Positions 9,066 through 17,020 of a stretch of DNA of 64,000 nucleotides are shown one piece after another; position 1 is the first letter of the stretch, and the number at the start of each line of letters is the position of its first letter. The DNA is taken from the NCBI RefSeq assembly GCF_027359395.1, contig NZ_CP114778.1, positions 1,178,001 through 1,242,000 of the forward strand, read 5' to 3'. Both the position numbers and the translations under genes were made by a program. The stretch is from Prochlorococcus marinus str. MIT 1013 (lineage in GTDB: Bacteria; Cyanobacteriota; Cyanobacteriia; PCC-6307; Cyanobiaceae). The notes under the pieces were generated by a model, which was not told where the DNA came from, made no database searches, and saw only the letters and a list, made by a program, of their open reading frames with translations.

Positions 9066-9190
9066 ACACGAGTGAATTAATATAAATCCTCCTGAATCTC
9101 TTTAATCAAACATTTCAATAGATTGGAGTGATTATGAACTCATCTTAATCCATCTGAACCTGATGAAAACGGAGAGAGCGAGAGGGATTT
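9066..9190 (-). repeat. tRNA-Ser 3'-end remnant and flank, copy 1 (oldest-looking)
   Basis: The block ATGAAAACGGAGAG...GAGAGGGATT resembles the 3' end of the intact tRNA-Ser and is preceded by a flank also present at 21965-22176 (TATAAATCC..C.GAATC, GATTATGAACTC, CTGAA.C.GATGAAAA). It is the most degenerate copy. The rest of the 8641-9430 gap shows no coding potential. Confidence 0.55.
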
Positions 9191-9399
9191 AACAGTTTAA
9201 AGGTTGATTAGCGATATTTCCCCTTTAAAAAAGATTCTAGGCAGTAAAAGGCCAATCCCTTATCTGAAAGTAAAAACTTCAAACTTGTTGCCGCAAAAGA
9301 AATTGGTGCTATCTGTTTATATCCAAATTAAAGATATTGCTTTAAAAATTTAATTATTGAGTCAAAGGGATTCCTTCAAATAAAAATTATATTGAGTAG

Positions 9400-9405
9400 T
9401 AGAAT
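9400..9405 (+). promoter_or_regulatory. TPR-cassette promoter, -10-like box, copy 2
   Basis: TAGAAT in the shared GAGTAGTAGAATTG block. The spacing is 28 nt if translation starts at the second codon (TTG 9434) and 25 nt to the ATG at 9431. Confidence 0.5.
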
Positions 9406-9430
9406 TGCTAAATTCATAAGTTCCTAGAAG

Positions 9431-11143
9431 ATGTTGGGATCTAGCGATAAAAATCAAGAAAAAAGAAGGATCATAGAAATAAAAACATTCTCAGTTCCAT
9501 TTTCTTTAAAAGAGACTCAAAAAGATATTGCTCTTTCTACGAATGCTTCTTCAAAATATTCTAAAGAACAAATAATTAATCAGGCAATTCAATATCATCT
9601 ACAAGGTAATATTCAAGAAGCTTCAAAGTATTATAAATATTGTCTTTCTCAAGGATATAAAGACCCAAAAGTATTCTGTAATTATGGAATCATATTAAAC
9701 AATCTTGGTAAATTACAAGAAGCAGAACTATATACCCGCAAAGCAATTCAACTTAAGCCTGACTTCGCAGAAGCGCATTCCAATCTGGGAAATATATTAA
9801 AAGATCTTGGTAAACTAAAAGAAGCAGAAATCTCCACTCGCAAAGCAATTCAACTGAAACCTAATTATGCAGAGGCGCATTTCAATCTGGGAAACATTTT
9901 GAGAGATTTTGGAAAATTACGAGATGCAGCATCATCAATTCACAAAGCAATTCAACTTAAGCCTGACTTCGCAGAAGCACATTCTAATTTGGGAAATATA
10001 TTAAAAGATCTTGGCAAATTACAAGAGTCAGAATCATCAATTCGCAAAGCAATTGAGCTGAATCCTAATTACGCAGAGGCATATTCCAATCTAGGACGAA
10101 TATTAAAAGATGTTGGTAAAACTAAAGAAGCAGAATTATCAACCCGCAAAGCAATTAAACTTAAACCTGATTACGCAGATGCTTATTTCAATCTTTCATA
10201 CTTAGAACTTCTAAAAGGAAAATATAAATCTGGCCTAGAAAATTATGAATTTAGATTCAAAAAGAAAGAGACTCCATCTCTGCACGGAAATCCAATTATC
10301 AAAAGACTCGATAATCAAGATTTACAAAAAGAAGAAAAGATCTTAGTCATTAGTGAGCAAGGTTTAGGCGATACTCTTCAATATATGCGCTACATACCAT
10401 ATCTAAGAAATCAAGGTTTTGATATTTCTTTTTGTGCTCAGGAGAAACTACATTCATTAATCCAGGCATCAGATATTGATCCAAATCCATTAACCCCAGA
10501 TCAATCCACTTTGGTTTCAGAAGGTCAATGGATTCCACTCTTATCTTTACCTCGGTCTCTCAAGGTAACTCCCAAAAATCCAATAATTTCTAAACCATAT
10601 ATCTTTTCAACAGATGAATTAAATAAGAAGTGGAAACAATTACTCTCCAAAGAAAAAAAACCGATTATTGGTATTAATTGGCAAGGTAATCCAAAAATAG
10701 AAACCACTTATCAAGGACGATCAATTCCTTTAGAAGAATTCTCAAGGCTCTTTAACAGTAATGAGATCACTATGCTATCTCTCCAAAAAGGATTTGGTTC
10801 AGAGCAATTAGAAACTTGCTCATTCAAAAATAAGTTTGTTAGTTGCCAAAAAGAAATTGATTCAACTTGGGATTTTCTAGAAAATGCTGCCATTATTGAG
10901 AACTGTGATTTAATTATTACTTGTGATACGTCAATTGCTCATTTAGCTGGAGGTATGGGCAAAAAAGTTTGGTTACTATTAAAAGACATTCCCTTTTGGA
11001 CTTGGGGACTTAAAGAAGAGAGTACATTTTGGTATCCATCTATGAGATTATTCCGACAAAAAGAACGACATAATTGGTATGAAGTGATGGAAAGAGTATC
11101 AAATGAAATACAAAAAGAAAGCAGAACGAATCTACTAAAATAA
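9431..11143 (+). CDS. TPR protein fused to GT9-type glycosyltransferase domain, copy B
   Basis: The 570-residue product has the family tag (GSSDKNQ..., TFSVPF), six to seven TPRs, and the same glycosyltransferase domain as the gene at 1543 (EQGLGDTLQY, CDTSIAHLAGG, LFRQ). That domain is identical except for Met/Ile at one residue. The TPR halves of the two genes differ in number and order of units, so the C-terminal module has been copied onto a different scaffold. The last nine residues differ from copy A (ESRTNLLK versus EIEDKI). ATG 9431 or TTG 9434 are both possible starts; the promoter spacing favours 9434. Confidence 0.85.
   Translation: MLGSSDKNQEKRRIIEIKTFSVPFSLKETQKDIALSTNASSKYSKEQIINQAIQYHLQGNIQEASKYYKYCLSQGYKDPKVFCNYGIILNNLGKLQEAELYTRKAIQLKPDFAEAHSNLGNILKDLGKLKEAEISTRKAIQLKPNYAEAHFNLGNILRDFGKLRDAASSIHKAIQLKPDFAEAHSNLGNILKDLGKLQESESSIRKAIELNPNYAEAYSNLGRILKDVGKTKEAELSTRKAIKLKPDYADAYFNLSYLELLKGKYKSGLENYEFRFKKKETPSLHGNPIIKRLDNQDLQKEEKILVISEQGLGDTLQYMRYIPYLRNQGFDISFCAQEKLHSLIQASDIDPNPLTPDQSTLVSEGQWIPLLSLPRSLKVTPKNPIISKPYIFSTDELNKKWKQLLSKEKKPIIGINWQGNPKIETTYQGRSIPLEEFSRLFNSNEITMLSLQKGFGSEQLETCSFKNKFVSCQKEIDSTWDFLENAAIIENCDLIITCDTSIAHLAGGMGKKVWLLLKDIPFWTWGLKEESTFWYPSMRLFRQKERHNWYEVMERVSNEIQKESRTNLLK
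10100..11120 (+). repeat. 1.02-kb direct repeat, copy B (glycosyltransferase module)
   Basis: Partner of 2311-3331, same orientation. The substitutions found by eye are at 10699 and 10879. Confidence 0.9.
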
Positions 11144-11167
11144 TAGTTTTATATTAGAAATAATTCT

Positions 11168-11268
11168 ATTAGAAGAGTTTTTTCAAGCCTTTAATTATGG
11201 ATTCAAGGACCTAACTAAGTTGGATGCCTTCAATTAAGTATTTGATAAGGAAAAAAATTCTTTTCACA
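11168..11268 (+). pseudogene. 3'-end fragment of the small RHH-like gene, copy 1
   Basis: In frame it reads EEFFQAFNYGFKDLTKLDAF, then a stop where the sister copies have Gln, then VFDKEKNSF. This matches the C-terminal half of the gene pieces at 24743 and 26922. It lies directly upstream of the TPR cassette at 11380, as in the copies at 23015 and 27716. Confidence 0.65.
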
Positions 11269-11349
11269 AAGGAATTAATCATTCATCTCACTTATTGAAT
11301 TAAATAAAAATAATCTCAGAAAGAGTTTCAAAGGGCATATATTGAATAA

Positions 11350-11355
11350 TATAAT
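11350..11355 (+). promoter_or_regulatory. TPR-cassette promoter, -10 box, copy 3
   Basis: A perfect TATAAT replaces the TAGAAT of the sister cassettes in the same place, 24 nt before ATG 11380 or 27 nt before GTG 11383. Confidence 0.5.
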
Positions 11356-11379
11356 TATTGAGACAGAAGTTCGTGGAAG

Positions 11380-13281
11380 ATGGTGGAATCTAGTGATAAA
11401 GATCAAGTGAAAAAGAAGATCACTGATGTTAAAACGTTCCCTGTTCCATTTGCTTTTGAAGCAATCAAAGAGAACATCGCTTCTTATAGTAATAACACCA
11501 ATAAGCCAACTAAAGAACAAATAATTAATGAAGCATTTAAGCTTCATTCAGAAGGAAACACTCAAGAAGCAGCAAAAATTTATCAATATTTGATTGATCA
11601 AGGGTTTAGTGATCACAGAGTTTTTACTAATTATGGAAACATATTGAGCGCTTTTGACAAATTAAAAGAAGCAGAATTATTAATACGCAAAGCAATTGAA
11701 CTTAATCCTGACTACGCAATTGCTCATTACAATCTGGGAAATATATTGCTAGATCTTGGTAAATTAGAAGAAGCAGAATTGTCCACTCGCAAAGTAATTG
11801 AAATCAATCCTGATTTCACTGAGGCGCATTCAAATCTAGGAATTATATTAAATAATCTTGGCAAATCACAAGAAGCAGAATTATCACTACGCAAAGCAAT
11901 TGAACTGAAACCTAATTACGCAGAAGCACATTCTAATCTGGGATCAATATTAAGAAATCTTGGCAGATTAAAAGAAGCAGAATTATCACTGCGAAAAGTA
12001 ATTGAACTTAATCCTAATTATTCAGAGGCGAATTTCAATCTGGGAACAATATTGAGAGATCTTGGTAACTTACAAGAAGCAGAGACCTATATTCAAAAAG
12101 CTATTAAACTTAAACCTGATTACGCAGAGGCACATTCCAATCTGGGAAATATATTGCTAGGTCTTGGTAAATTAAAAGAAGCAGAATTATCACTACGCAA
12201 AGCAATTGAAATTAATCCTGACTACGCAATTGCTCATTATAATCTGGGGATAATATTAAAAAATCTTGGAGTATTACAAGGAGCAGAAAAATCCTATCGT
12301 AAAGCAATTGAACTTAATCCTAATTTCGAAGACGCTTATTTCAACCTGGGAAGCATATTGAAAGACCTTGGTCAATTAAAAGAAGCAGAGTTATCACTAC
12401 GCAAAGCGATTGAAATAAATCCTAAATTCGCGATGGGACATTACTTACTTAGTCTTATTTACAGTGAAGAGAAGTTATATAGCAAGGCATATAAGGAAAT
12501 TAATTTAGCATTTAAATATGACTCAAAAAATCATTTAATTCAAGGAGAACTAACCCGTATAAAATTTATTATTGGTACATATGATGAGAAAGAATCTGAA
12601 ATAAATGGTCTTTGGAGTGATAAAGATGATTATTTTTATGAAGATAATAATTCGGATATTCTATTAATATCCTTCGGTAGTATGGGAAGAAATAGAAAGT
12701 TTATACCATCATTTAATTTCTATAATCTATTGAAAAAAGATAAATCATTTGATAAACTTTTTCTCAGAGATATCGATAGAAATTACTATTTAACTGGTCT
12801 TAAGAATAGTACAAGTAATTTAGAAGAGACAATTGAGTTAATCAAAAATCTAAGTTCAGTAAAAAGATATAAAAAGACAGTCTCAGTAGGAGCTTCGGCT
12901 GGTGGATTTGCTGCCATACTATTTGGAAATCTACTAAAGTTCTCAAAAGTTATAGCCTTCAATCCTCAAACTGCTATTTCCGGAGAAAAGGAAACAATAA
13001 TAAAAGATACATTCTATACAGTAGATCTTTGCAAAAGATTAAGAGATCTAAATCCTTCAAATGCTTTATATCAAAAATGCTTAAGCCTAAAGAAACTAAT
13101 ACCATTCAAAACTAATGTAGAAATTCATTTCTCTAATCTTTCAGAAATTGATAAGAACCACGCAAAATTTATTGAGCATAAAAACTGTAAATTAATTAAA
13201 CATAATTCATCCAGTCATTTATTAGCCCTTCAACTAAGGGAAAGCAAAAATCTCAAAGAGATAATAAAAGAGAGTCTTTAG
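11380..13281 (+). CDS. TPR protein fused to alpha/beta-hydrolase-like domain
   Basis: The 633-residue product has the tag (ESSDKDQ..., TFPVPF), about ten TPRs to about residue 370, and a C-terminal domain with DILLISFGSMG, SVGASAGGFAA and KVIAFNPQTA. GASAGG fits the nucleophile elbow GxSxGG of alpha/beta-hydrolases, with Ser506 the candidate nucleophile. The late His residues near 608 and 613 (KHNSSSHLL) are candidates for the catalytic base. A hydrolase or acyltransferase is therefore likely, but no family is certain. Start is ATG 11380 or GTG 11383. A PKHD-type hydroxylase follows 64 bp downstream. Confidence 0.75.
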   Translation: MVESSDKDQVKKKITDVKTFPVPFAFEAIKENIASYSNNTNKPTKEQIINEAFKLHSEGNTQEAAKIYQYLIDQGFSDHRVFTNYGNILSAFDKLKEAELLIRKAIELNPDYAIAHYNLGNILLDLGKLEEAELSTRKVIEINPDFTEAHSNLGIILNNLGKSQEAELSLRKAIELKPNYAEAHSNLGSILRNLGRLKEAELSLRKVIELNPNYSEANFNLGTILRDLGNLQEAETYIQKAIKLKPDYAEAHSNLGNILLGLGKLKEAELSLRKAIEINPDYAIAHYNLGIILKNLGVLQGAEKSYRKAIELNPNFEDAYFNLGSILKDLGQLKEAELSLRKAIEINPKFAMGHYLLSLIYSEEKLYSKAYKEINLAFKYDSKNHLIQGELTRIKFIIGTYDEKESEINGLWSDKDDYFYEDNNSDILLISFGSMGRNRKFIPSFNFYNLLKKDKSFDKLFLRDIDRNYYLTGLKNSTSNLEETIELIKNLSSVKRYKKTVSVGASAGGFAAILFGNLLKFSKVIAFNPQTAISGEKETIIKDTFYTVDLCKRLRDLNPSNALYQKCLSLKKLIPFKTNVEIHFSNLSEIDKNHAKFIEHKNCKLIKHNSSSHLLALQLRESKNLKEIIKESL

Positions 13282-13345
13282 ATATAGAGATATTTTTTAA
13301 CTTAAAATATATTTATTATATAATATTAGATTATCAGTTCAAACC

Positions 13346-14011
13346 ATGCTTTATTTTACCCATAAGTTATTTGAAGAAACAAAAGCTAAGGATCTAGCAA
13401 AGCGTTTAATCATGTCAAATGAGTGGGTAGATGGAAAGGCATCATCAGCTAGAGGGAGTCAAGTAAAAAAAAATCTACAGTTAGATTTTGGTACGGAGCA
13501 ATATTCAAAATTATCAACCGAGATAATTAACATTTTAGAGAATGATCATAAGATTAAAAACTATTCTTTTCCAGCCAAGATATTTAACATTTTATTTACA
13601 AGAACTGGAGAAGGTATGTTTTATGGAGCGCATATAGACGCACCTTATGTTCCTACTGGTCGTAGAGACTTATCTTTTACAATCTTCTTAAATGAGAAAC
13701 AAACTTATAAAGGAGGTGAATTAATACTTTATATTTCGCCTGAACAAAAGCAAATTAAACTTAATCCAGGAGAAATGATTATATACCCTACTAAGTATCT
13801 TCATGAAGTAAAAGAAGTCACGGAAGGAGAACGAATGGTTTGTGTTGGATGGATTGAAAGTCAAATACCAAGAGATGATGATAGAGAATCCCTATTTTTA
13901 ATGAGAACAGGAATATCTGAAATAACCAAACAATTAGGAAATACTCCTACTCCAGCTATACATGATCTGAATGTTAGTTTCAATAAAATTTATAAACGTT
14001 TTTTGAATTAA
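13346..14011 (+). CDS. PKHD-type 2-oxoglutarate/Fe(II) hydroxylase
   Basis: The 221-residue product matches the PiuC/YbiX group of PKHD-type hydroxylases in length and motifs. GMFYGAHIDAP gives iron ligands H96 and D98, and YLHEVKEVTEG gives H153. R163 in GERMVCVGW binds 2-oxoglutarate, and GWIESQI begins the C-terminal part typical of the group. PiuC-type proteins are elsewhere linked to iron uptake, but here the neighbours are TPR cassettes. It has no TPR and lies between two tagged cassettes on the same strand. The Fe(II)-dependent oxygenase fold is secure; substrate unknown. Confidence 0.85.
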   Translation: MLYFTHKLFEETKAKDLAKRLIMSNEWVDGKASSARGSQVKKNLQLDFGTEQYSKLSTEIINILENDHKIKNYSFPAKIFNILFTRTGEGMFYGAHIDAPYVPTGRRDLSFTIFLNEKQTYKGGELILYISPEQKQIKLNPGEMIIYPTKYLHEVKEVTEGERMVCVGWIESQIPRDDDRESLFLMRTGISEITKQLGNTPTPAIHDLNVSFNKIYKRFLN

Positions 14012-14103
14012 TCTCATCAAATAAACCAATCATTTTTCTAAATCTATGAATTAAATGAAAAAAAATCTCAGGAAAAGTTTCAAATAGCAATGATACGAAA
14101 TAG

Positions 14104-14118
14104 TAGACTTACTATAAT
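14104..14118 (+). promoter_or_regulatory. TPR-cassette promoter, copy 4
   Basis: The aligned position holds TAGACT (14104-14109) and a perfect TATAAT follows at 14113-14118, 19 nt before the ATG. The upstream AGTTTCAAATAG also matches the sister blocks. Confidence 0.4.
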
Positions 14119-14137
14119 TAGGAATTCTTAGAAGATA

Positions 14138-15115
14138 ATGGCATCTAGCGATAAAAAGAAGGTAAAAAAGAAAGTTCCTGAAATTAAAACATTTTCAGTT
14201 CCATTTGCTTTAGACGAAATTAACGAAAGTAGTCCTATTAAAACTCAGGCACCTTTGAAATCTACGAAAGAAGAAATAATGAATCAAGCCTTTAAGTTTC
14301 ATTCACAAGGAAACATTTCAGACGCAATAAAATATTATCAACAGTTCATAAATCAAGGCTTAAATGATCACAGAGTTTTTTCTAATTACGGGACAATTTT
14401 AAAAGATCTTGGCAAGTTAAAAGAAGCGGAAATCTCAATTCGCAATGCAATTGAACTACGCCCTGACTACGCGATAGCCCACTCGAATCTGGGCCTAATA
14501 TTGAAAGATCTTGGCAAATTACAAGAAGGAGAATTAAGCATTCGCAAAGCGATTGAACTTAATCCTAATTTTGCTGATGCTCATTCGAATCTAGGGAACA
14601 CATTAAAACAGCTTGGCAAATTAAAAGAAGCAGAAATCTCCTATCGTAAAGCAATTGAGCTGCAACCTAATTTCGCAGAGGCACATTCCAATCTAGGAAA
14701 TATTTTAAAAGAGCTTGACAAATTTAAAGAGGCGGAAATCTCATATCGTAAAGCAATTGAACTGAAACCTAATTACGCAGATGCACATCACAACCTGGGA
14801 AATATATCGATGAATTTAGGTAACTTAAAAGAGGCAGAATGTTCATATCGCAAAGCAATTGAGCACAGGCCTGATCTAATAGAAGCTCATACCAGTCTAG
14901 GATTTAACCTCATAAATCAACAGAGATTAGATGAGGCATCTTCTAGTTTTCAAAGCGCAATTAATATCCAAAAAGATTATAAAAAGGCCATAAGTGGATT
15001 TGGAAAAGTCTTAATGAAACAAGGAAAATATTTAGAAGGTATGAAAAAATTAAGAGAAGGAAATGGTTCTATTATATTTGACTATAGTAATTTAAAAATG
15101 ACTATAGTCTCATAA
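14138..15115 (+). CDS. Tagged TPR protein paired with the downstream oxygenase
   Basis: The 325-residue product has the tag (ASSDKKK..., TFSVPF), linker, degenerate first TPR and about seven canonical TPRs. The C-terminal segment (GFGKVLMKQGKYLEGMKKLREG) is shared with the protein at 4956 and not with the other cassettes. The oxygenase gene starts 6 bp after the stop, with an AAAG upstream. Pairing with the same oxygenase subtype at both loci suggests that this C-terminal segment docks or positions the enzyme. Confidence 0.85.
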   Translation: MASSDKKKVKKKVPEIKTFSVPFALDEINESSPIKTQAPLKSTKEEIMNQAFKFHSQGNISDAIKYYQQFINQGLNDHRVFSNYGTILKDLGKLKEAEISIRNAIELRPDYAIAHSNLGLILKDLGKLQEGELSIRKAIELNPNFADAHSNLGNTLKQLGKLKEAEISYRKAIELQPNFAEAHSNLGNILKELDKFKEAEISYRKAIELKPNYADAHHNLGNISMNLGNLKEAECSYRKAIEHRPDLIEAHTSLGFNLINQQRLDEASSSFQSAINIQKDYKKAISGFGKVLMKQGKYLEGMKKLREGNGSIIFDYSNLKMTIVS

Positions 15116-15121
15116 TTAAAG

Positions 15122-15721
15122 ATGAAAAGAGTAATCACTAATAAAGCATCCCTGAATCCAACTTTTATTAATTCATGGATCATAGAACCACTATCATTAT
15201 GTGAAGATCTGATCAACTATTTTGAACTCAATTCAGCCAAGCATCAGAAAGGAAACTCAGCCTCTGGCGTCAACCCCAATATCAAAGATAGTACAGATGT
15301 AGCAATTCATCCCAAAGATATTCTTATCCCAGGTAATGAGATATTCAAACAATACTTTGAGGAATTATTTGAATGCCATAAGGATTACATTTCACAGTGG
15401 TCTTTTTTAAAAGAAAATTCTCAAAAGTATGAAATTGGTACTTTCAACCTTCAACGATATCAACCAGGGCAACATTTCAAAAAGATCCATACCGAACGTT
15501 TTTCTATAGAAAATCTTCACCGTATTTTTGTATTTATGACTTACTTAAATGATGTGCAAGAGGGCGGTTCAACATATTTCAGTAATTATGATATTGAGAT
15601 ACAACCCAAAAAAGGCTTAACATTGATTTGGCCCGCTGAATGGACCCATGCGCACAAAGGAAACGTTTTAAAAGCAGGCAATAAATACATCATTACTGGT
15701 TGGATTAATATCACGAACTAA
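15122..15721 (+). CDS. 2-oxoglutarate/Fe(II)-dependent oxygenase, TPR-partner 2
   Basis: This 199-residue paralogue of the protein at 6815 has the same motif order: PGQHFKKIHTE (H123, E125), MTYLNDVQEGGSTYF, WPAEWTHAHKG (H176) and KYIITGW (Lys188). All expected iron and co-substrate residues are kept, so it should be active. It is linked to the TPR gene at 14138 by a 6-bp gap. Sequence drift between the two oxygenases is much larger than in the duplicated glycosyltransferase, so this pairing is old and under selection. Confidence 0.85.
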   Translation: MKRVITNKASLNPTFINSWIIEPLSLCEDLINYFELNSAKHQKGNSASGVNPNIKDSTDVAIHPKDILIPGNEIFKQYFEELFECHKDYISQWSFLKENSQKYEIGTFNLQRYQPGQHFKKIHTERFSIENLHRIFVFMTYLNDVQEGGSTYFSNYDIEIQPKKGLTLIWPAEWTHAHKGNVLKAGNKYIITGWINITN

Positions 15722-15759
15722 ATATAGGAAAGGATAACAGGTAAAAGAATCTCCCACAT

Positions 15760-15975
15760 CCAAAAAAAGTTTCCCTACGCGTAGCACCCTAAATAGACCA
15801 ACATACCTGAGATCTCCCTTCCATTCAATAAACTCAGAGCACCGTTTCTGTGGCGTACTTAAGGAAGGTAATCATCTTTTTAGTCTTCTAATCCCTGCTG
15901 CTACTGCGCTTTTTCTGTTTTCTGAACTCTACAAACTCGCCTGAACCAATAAACAATGGAGAGGGAGAAACTTTA
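15760..15975 (-). repeat. tRNA-Ser 3'-end remnant and flank, copy 2
   Basis: The block runs AAAAGTTTCCCTACGCG, ATACCTGAGATCTCCC, TTCTGTGGCGTAC, CTAATCCCTGCTGCTACTG, CTGAACT, AACTCGCCTGAACCAATAA, then AATGGAGAGGGAG. The same order occurs at 20030-20258 and 27312-27541. The final GGAGAGGGAG equals the acceptor/T-arm 3' end of the intact tRNA-Ser read on the opposite strand. Confidence 0.65.
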
Positions 15976-15985
15976 TCTGATGCCA

Positions 15986-16026
15986 AGAGGACTATGGTGG
16001 TGGAGCAGCAGAGTCCCTTTCTTAAT
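15986..16026 (+). terminator. Hairpin with CCCTTTCTTAATGC tail, copy 1
   Basis: AGGACT and AGTCCC pair around GGTGG..AGCAGCAG and are followed by TTTCTTAATGC. The same tail follows hairpins at 17592 and 22313, so this is a dispersed terminator-like element of the island. Confidence 0.45.
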
Positions 16027-16127
16027 GCCTTGAATTCGCAAAAAGCGATTTAGATCATTTGCTCTTTTGTCTATTTTGAAGAGCTAATAAATTTATTTTT
16101 GCTAATGAAAAAAGTACATGCAGGAGT

Positions 16128-16212
16128 AGAAAAGGAATAATAGAACAACTCCTCACACATACTTCTGTTAAACAAAAAGCACCCAACTCTAATGAGAAGG
16201 ATGCTTTTTTAA
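16128..16212 (+). ncRNA. Yfr1-like small RNA candidate with terminator
   Basis: ACTCCTCACAC at 16148-16158 is an exact match to the 11-nt unpaired core that I know from the cyanobacterial RNA Yfr1. A terminator hairpin follows at 16174-16210 (AAAAAGCACCC paired with GGATGCTTTTTT, one mismatch). An AGGAGT at 16121-16130 could pair with the core. The usual first Yfr1 stem-loop is not clear and Yfr1 is normally single-copy near guaB/trxA, so this may be a second or degenerate copy, or only chance. Confidence 0.35.
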
Positions 16213-16231
16213 TCGCAAATGTTTTTGTTAT

Positions 16232-16379
16232 CTAATGATCATGATGATGTCCTTTATGATCATCTTTGTGATCATGCTCTTCTATCTTTTCTTCCGAATC
16301 CATTTGGCAACAACCAGTTACAAGAAGAGGTGTAAATAAAGAAAAAGCAGCGCACAAAGAGATTGAGAACTTACCGCAT
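16232..16379 (-). pseudogene. Small His-rich lipoprotein gene, frameshifted at codon 3
   Basis: Reading from the ATG at 16379 gives Met-Arg-stop. Dropping one T after CGG opens a 48-residue frame: MRKFSISLCAAFSLF... as signal peptide, a lipobox LLVTGCC, then a short acidic and His-rich tail (HDHKDDHKGHHHDH) that looks metal-binding. The lipobox and the clean tail say this was a real surface-anchored metal-binding peptide. It is either newly broken or affected by a single-base sequence error. Confidence 0.5.
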
Positions 16380-16515
16380 TAAGAAATTCTGAAAATAGTA
16401 TTCATTTTCAATTTATCTATTCCTCGCTTCCTCGCTTCCTCGCTTTTTATTGTGCCAATCTTCAAACCAACCTGCTAGGGGTTTATTACTAGTCCTATTC
16501 AGGTAAATTTATTTT

Positions 16516-16609
16516 GTGAGGAGTAGAGATCCTCCGCAGTGGAAACAAGGAAACACTTGCGCCTGATCTCACAAAGAAACCGCCTTTTTCATAACGGGCG
16601 GTTTTTTTG
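16516..16609 (+). ncRNA. Yfr2-family small RNA
   Basis: A first hairpin (GAGGA/TCCTC, 16518-16534) is followed by a stem GCAGTG/CACTTGC. Its loop carries two adjacent GGAAACA motifs (16541-16547 and 16549-16555), the hallmark of the cyanobacterial Yfr2 family. The RNA ends in a strong terminator (AAACCGCC / GGCGGTTTTTTT, 16577-16608). Size (~90 nt) and element order fit the family. Targets are unknown. Confidence 0.75.
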
Positions 16610-16766
16610 TGCCTATTAATCTTCATACCCAATATTGTTTTCAGGATTAGTAATAAAGAGAATTAGTTGAAAAACAAAGTTTGCAGGCAATGAAAGTTTT
16701 TTAAGAAGTAACAGGGTCATTCCCTGTGTCACGTTGAAAATCTCTTTCTTTTTACTCATATCTTTC

Positions 16767-16910
16767 TTATTTCATCAATACCTTTCTATTAACCACTCTG
16801 CAAAAGGGATTTCTTGCTTTTGCGACCTTATCGGCATCCTCAAATTTGTCTACATCAACTATTTCTTTGATGACCATCCCTCCAACGAAACAAGAAACTT
16901 CTACTTTCAT
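16767..16910 (-). CDS. Small hypothetical protein with strong ribosome binding site
   Basis: A 47-codon frame starts at ATG 16910 (MKVEVSCFVGGMVI...) and ends ...NPFCRVVNRKVLMK. A GGAGGAGG sequence sits about 6 nt before the ATG, much stronger than the ribosome sites of the neighbouring genes, which supports translation. The ARNP..VV ending recalls other short picocyanobacterial proteins, but I cannot assign a family. The plus-strand frame over the same bases is a shadow. Confidence 0.5.
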   Translation of the reverse strand: MKVEVSCFVGGMVIKEIVDVDKFEDADKVAKARNPFCRVVNRKVLMK

Positions 16911-17020
16911 TTTTGACCTCCTCCCAGTTGGGAATGAAGAGTTCATCTTTAATGGACATGTCTATGAAAACCCATTCACCTTTCTCAAGCAATAGAGCAT
17001 CAAATCAATGGGGATGCTGT

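Noticed and set aside
16734-16916. Plus-strand 60-codon hydrophobic frame
   Set aside because: It lies opposite a minus-strand frame with a GGAGGAGG ribosome site and ordinary composition.
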